Shown one piece after another: positions 5,376-6,231 of a DNA stretch of 6,231 nt (the first letter of the stretch is position 1; each line of letters starts with the position of its first letter). The stretch comes from JAUIBE01 sp035267185. Lineage in GTDB: Bacteria > Pseudomonadota > Gammaproteobacteria > Xanthomonadales > SZUA-36. A program made the position numbers and the translations under genes. The DNA lies in assembly GCA_035267185.1 (NCBI GenBank), contig DATFLY010000156.1, forward strand, positions 1 to 6,231, written 5' to 3'. The notes under the pieces are model-generated. The model saw only the letters and a list, made by a program, of their open reading frames with translations, made no database searches and had not been told where the DNA came from.

Positions 5376-6231
5376 ATGCGTAGATTGATACTAAACACGT
5401 TAGTAATGCTGGCTTTGGGCGTAAGCAGTGCTGCCCTCGCCGAAGATCATCAGACCATCGATTCGATGTCTGGTGCTGACATTGCTCGCTTCACAAAGCT
5501 GGCAATGGACTGCATCCCTCAGGAGTATCCCAACAAGCTGAACCAGCTGCTCGCGGACGCCAGCCAAATTAAGCCACCCAAAGAACTGCATCCTGCATTT
5601 TTCGGATGCTACGACTGGCATTCCTCGGTGCATGGTCACTGGATGCTGGTCAAGGCGCTAAAAACGTTCGACAACCTGGACGGGCGTGAAGACATTATGG
5701 CGCGCCTGAAAACATCGATCACGCCGGAGAACATCGCTGCGGAAATTGCTTACTTTGAACAGGAGTCAAAGAGCTGGGAGCGCATGTATGGCTGGGCCTG
5801 GCTGCTGCAACTACAACATGAACTGCTCTCGTGGGATGACACACATGGCCAGGCAATGGCGAAAGCATTGCAGCCGCTGGCTGATTATCTGAGCGATCGA
5901 TACATTGAATTCCTGCCCATCCAGACCTATCCGGTGCGTACCGGCGTACATCCAAACACCGCATTCGGTATGTCGTTTGCATATGACTATGCACTGACGG
6001 CACAAGACCAGCAGCTTGCAGACATGATCAAAGCAACGGCACTGCGCTATTACGGTGACGATGAAAATTGCCCGATATTCTGGGAACCCAGCGGCGAAGA
6101 CTTCCTTTCGCCTTGTCTCGAAGAAGCGGCTTTGATGTCCCGCATCATGACCAAGGACGACTTCGCCCAATGGCTCTCCAGCTTTTTACCACAGCTTGAT
6201 GACCTGACCGACTACCCGCCGGCGGATGTCA
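5376..6231 (+). CDS. Exported DUF2891 family protein (3' end cut by window edge)
   Basis: The frame is open for 285 codons from ATG 5376 to the right edge. Residues 1-22 are a Sec signal peptide (MRRLILNTLVMLALG core, cleavage after ALA, mature EDHQT), so the product is periplasmic or secreted. DUF2891 members have no function that I can name. The match rests on several strongly conserved blocks: HPAFFGCYDWHSSVHGHWML (72-91), FEQESKSWERMYGWAWLLQL (127-146), YPVRTGVHPNTAFG (185-198) and FWEPSGEDFLSPCLEEAALM (235-254). The density of His, Trp, Asp and Glu in those blocks and the regular amphipathic helices suggest an enzyme-like, possibly alpha/alpha-barrel fold, but that is inference. Family members run to roughly 350 residues, so perhaps 60-80 are missing. 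The gene is divergent from the secreted protease and shares a 260-bp regulatory gap with it. Start, export and family are confident; activity is unknown. Confidence 0.87.
   Translation, partial: MRRLILNTLVMLALGVSSAALAEDHQTIDSMSGADIARFTKLAMDCIPQEYPNKLNQLLADASQIKPPKELHPAFFGCYDWHSSVHGHWMLVKALKTFDNLDGREDIMARLKTSITPENIAAEIAYFEQESKSWERMYGWAWLLQLQHELLSWDDTHGQAMAKALQPLADYLSDRYIEFLPIQTYPVRTGVHPNTAFGMSFAYDYALTAQDQQLADMIKATALRYYGDDENCPIFWEPSGEDFLSPCLEEAALMSRIMTKDDFAQWLSSFLPQLDDLTDYPPADV

Noticed and set aside
5400..6170. Minus-strand open frames of 79-119 codons opposite the DUF2891 gene
   Set aside because: The plus strand carries the signal peptide and the conserved DUF2891 blocks throughout this stretch; the antisense translations show nothing.

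Overview
The window looks like chromosomal DNA of a free-living gammaproteobacterium. This is inferred from the gene families, the Shine-Dalgarno sites, and the short C-terminal tail ending in Phe-Glu on a secreted protease. That tail recalls secreted proteins of the Xanthomonadales/Wenzhouxiangellaceae-type lineages. The assignment rests on protein character only; no rRNA or other marker is present. I saw no tRNA, CRISPR array, insertion sequence or phage gene.

There are four genes. (1) Minus strand, 2127 down to the left edge: a large membrane protein that joins an acyltransferase-3 (OafA/OpgC-like) multi-pass domain to a C-terminal SMP-30/gluconolactonase-like beta-propeller. It is cut by the edge probably only a few residues before its end. 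(2) Plus strand, about 2425-3690: a complete major facilitator transporter of the metabolite:H+ symporter (ProP/KgtP/ShiA-like) family. (3) Minus strand, 5115-3760: a complete secreted zincin metalloprotease with one Calx-beta-like domain and a short acidic tail. (4) Plus strand, 5376 to the right edge: an exported DUF2891 protein, missing its C-terminus.

The genes alternate in strand, so each is probably its own transcription unit. Genes 1 and 2 are divergent across about 300 bp (2128-2424). Genes 2 and 3 converge across 69 bp. Genes 3 and 4 are divergent across 260 bp (5116-5375). The last gap is the densest regulatory stretch. It holds a perfect CRP/Vfr/Clp-type dyad (TGTGA-N6-TCACA), a candidate extended -10 promoter for the protease, three tandem 15-bp repeats, and a 6-bp dyad overlapping a candidate promoter for the DUF2891 gene.

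Nothing shows that the four genes form one pathway. The common theme is the cell envelope and exterior: envelope acylation, solute uptake, secreted proteolysis, and an exported protein of unknown activity. The most unusual items are the acyltransferase/propeller fusion with altered metal-ligand positions and the protease/DUF2891 intergenic region.
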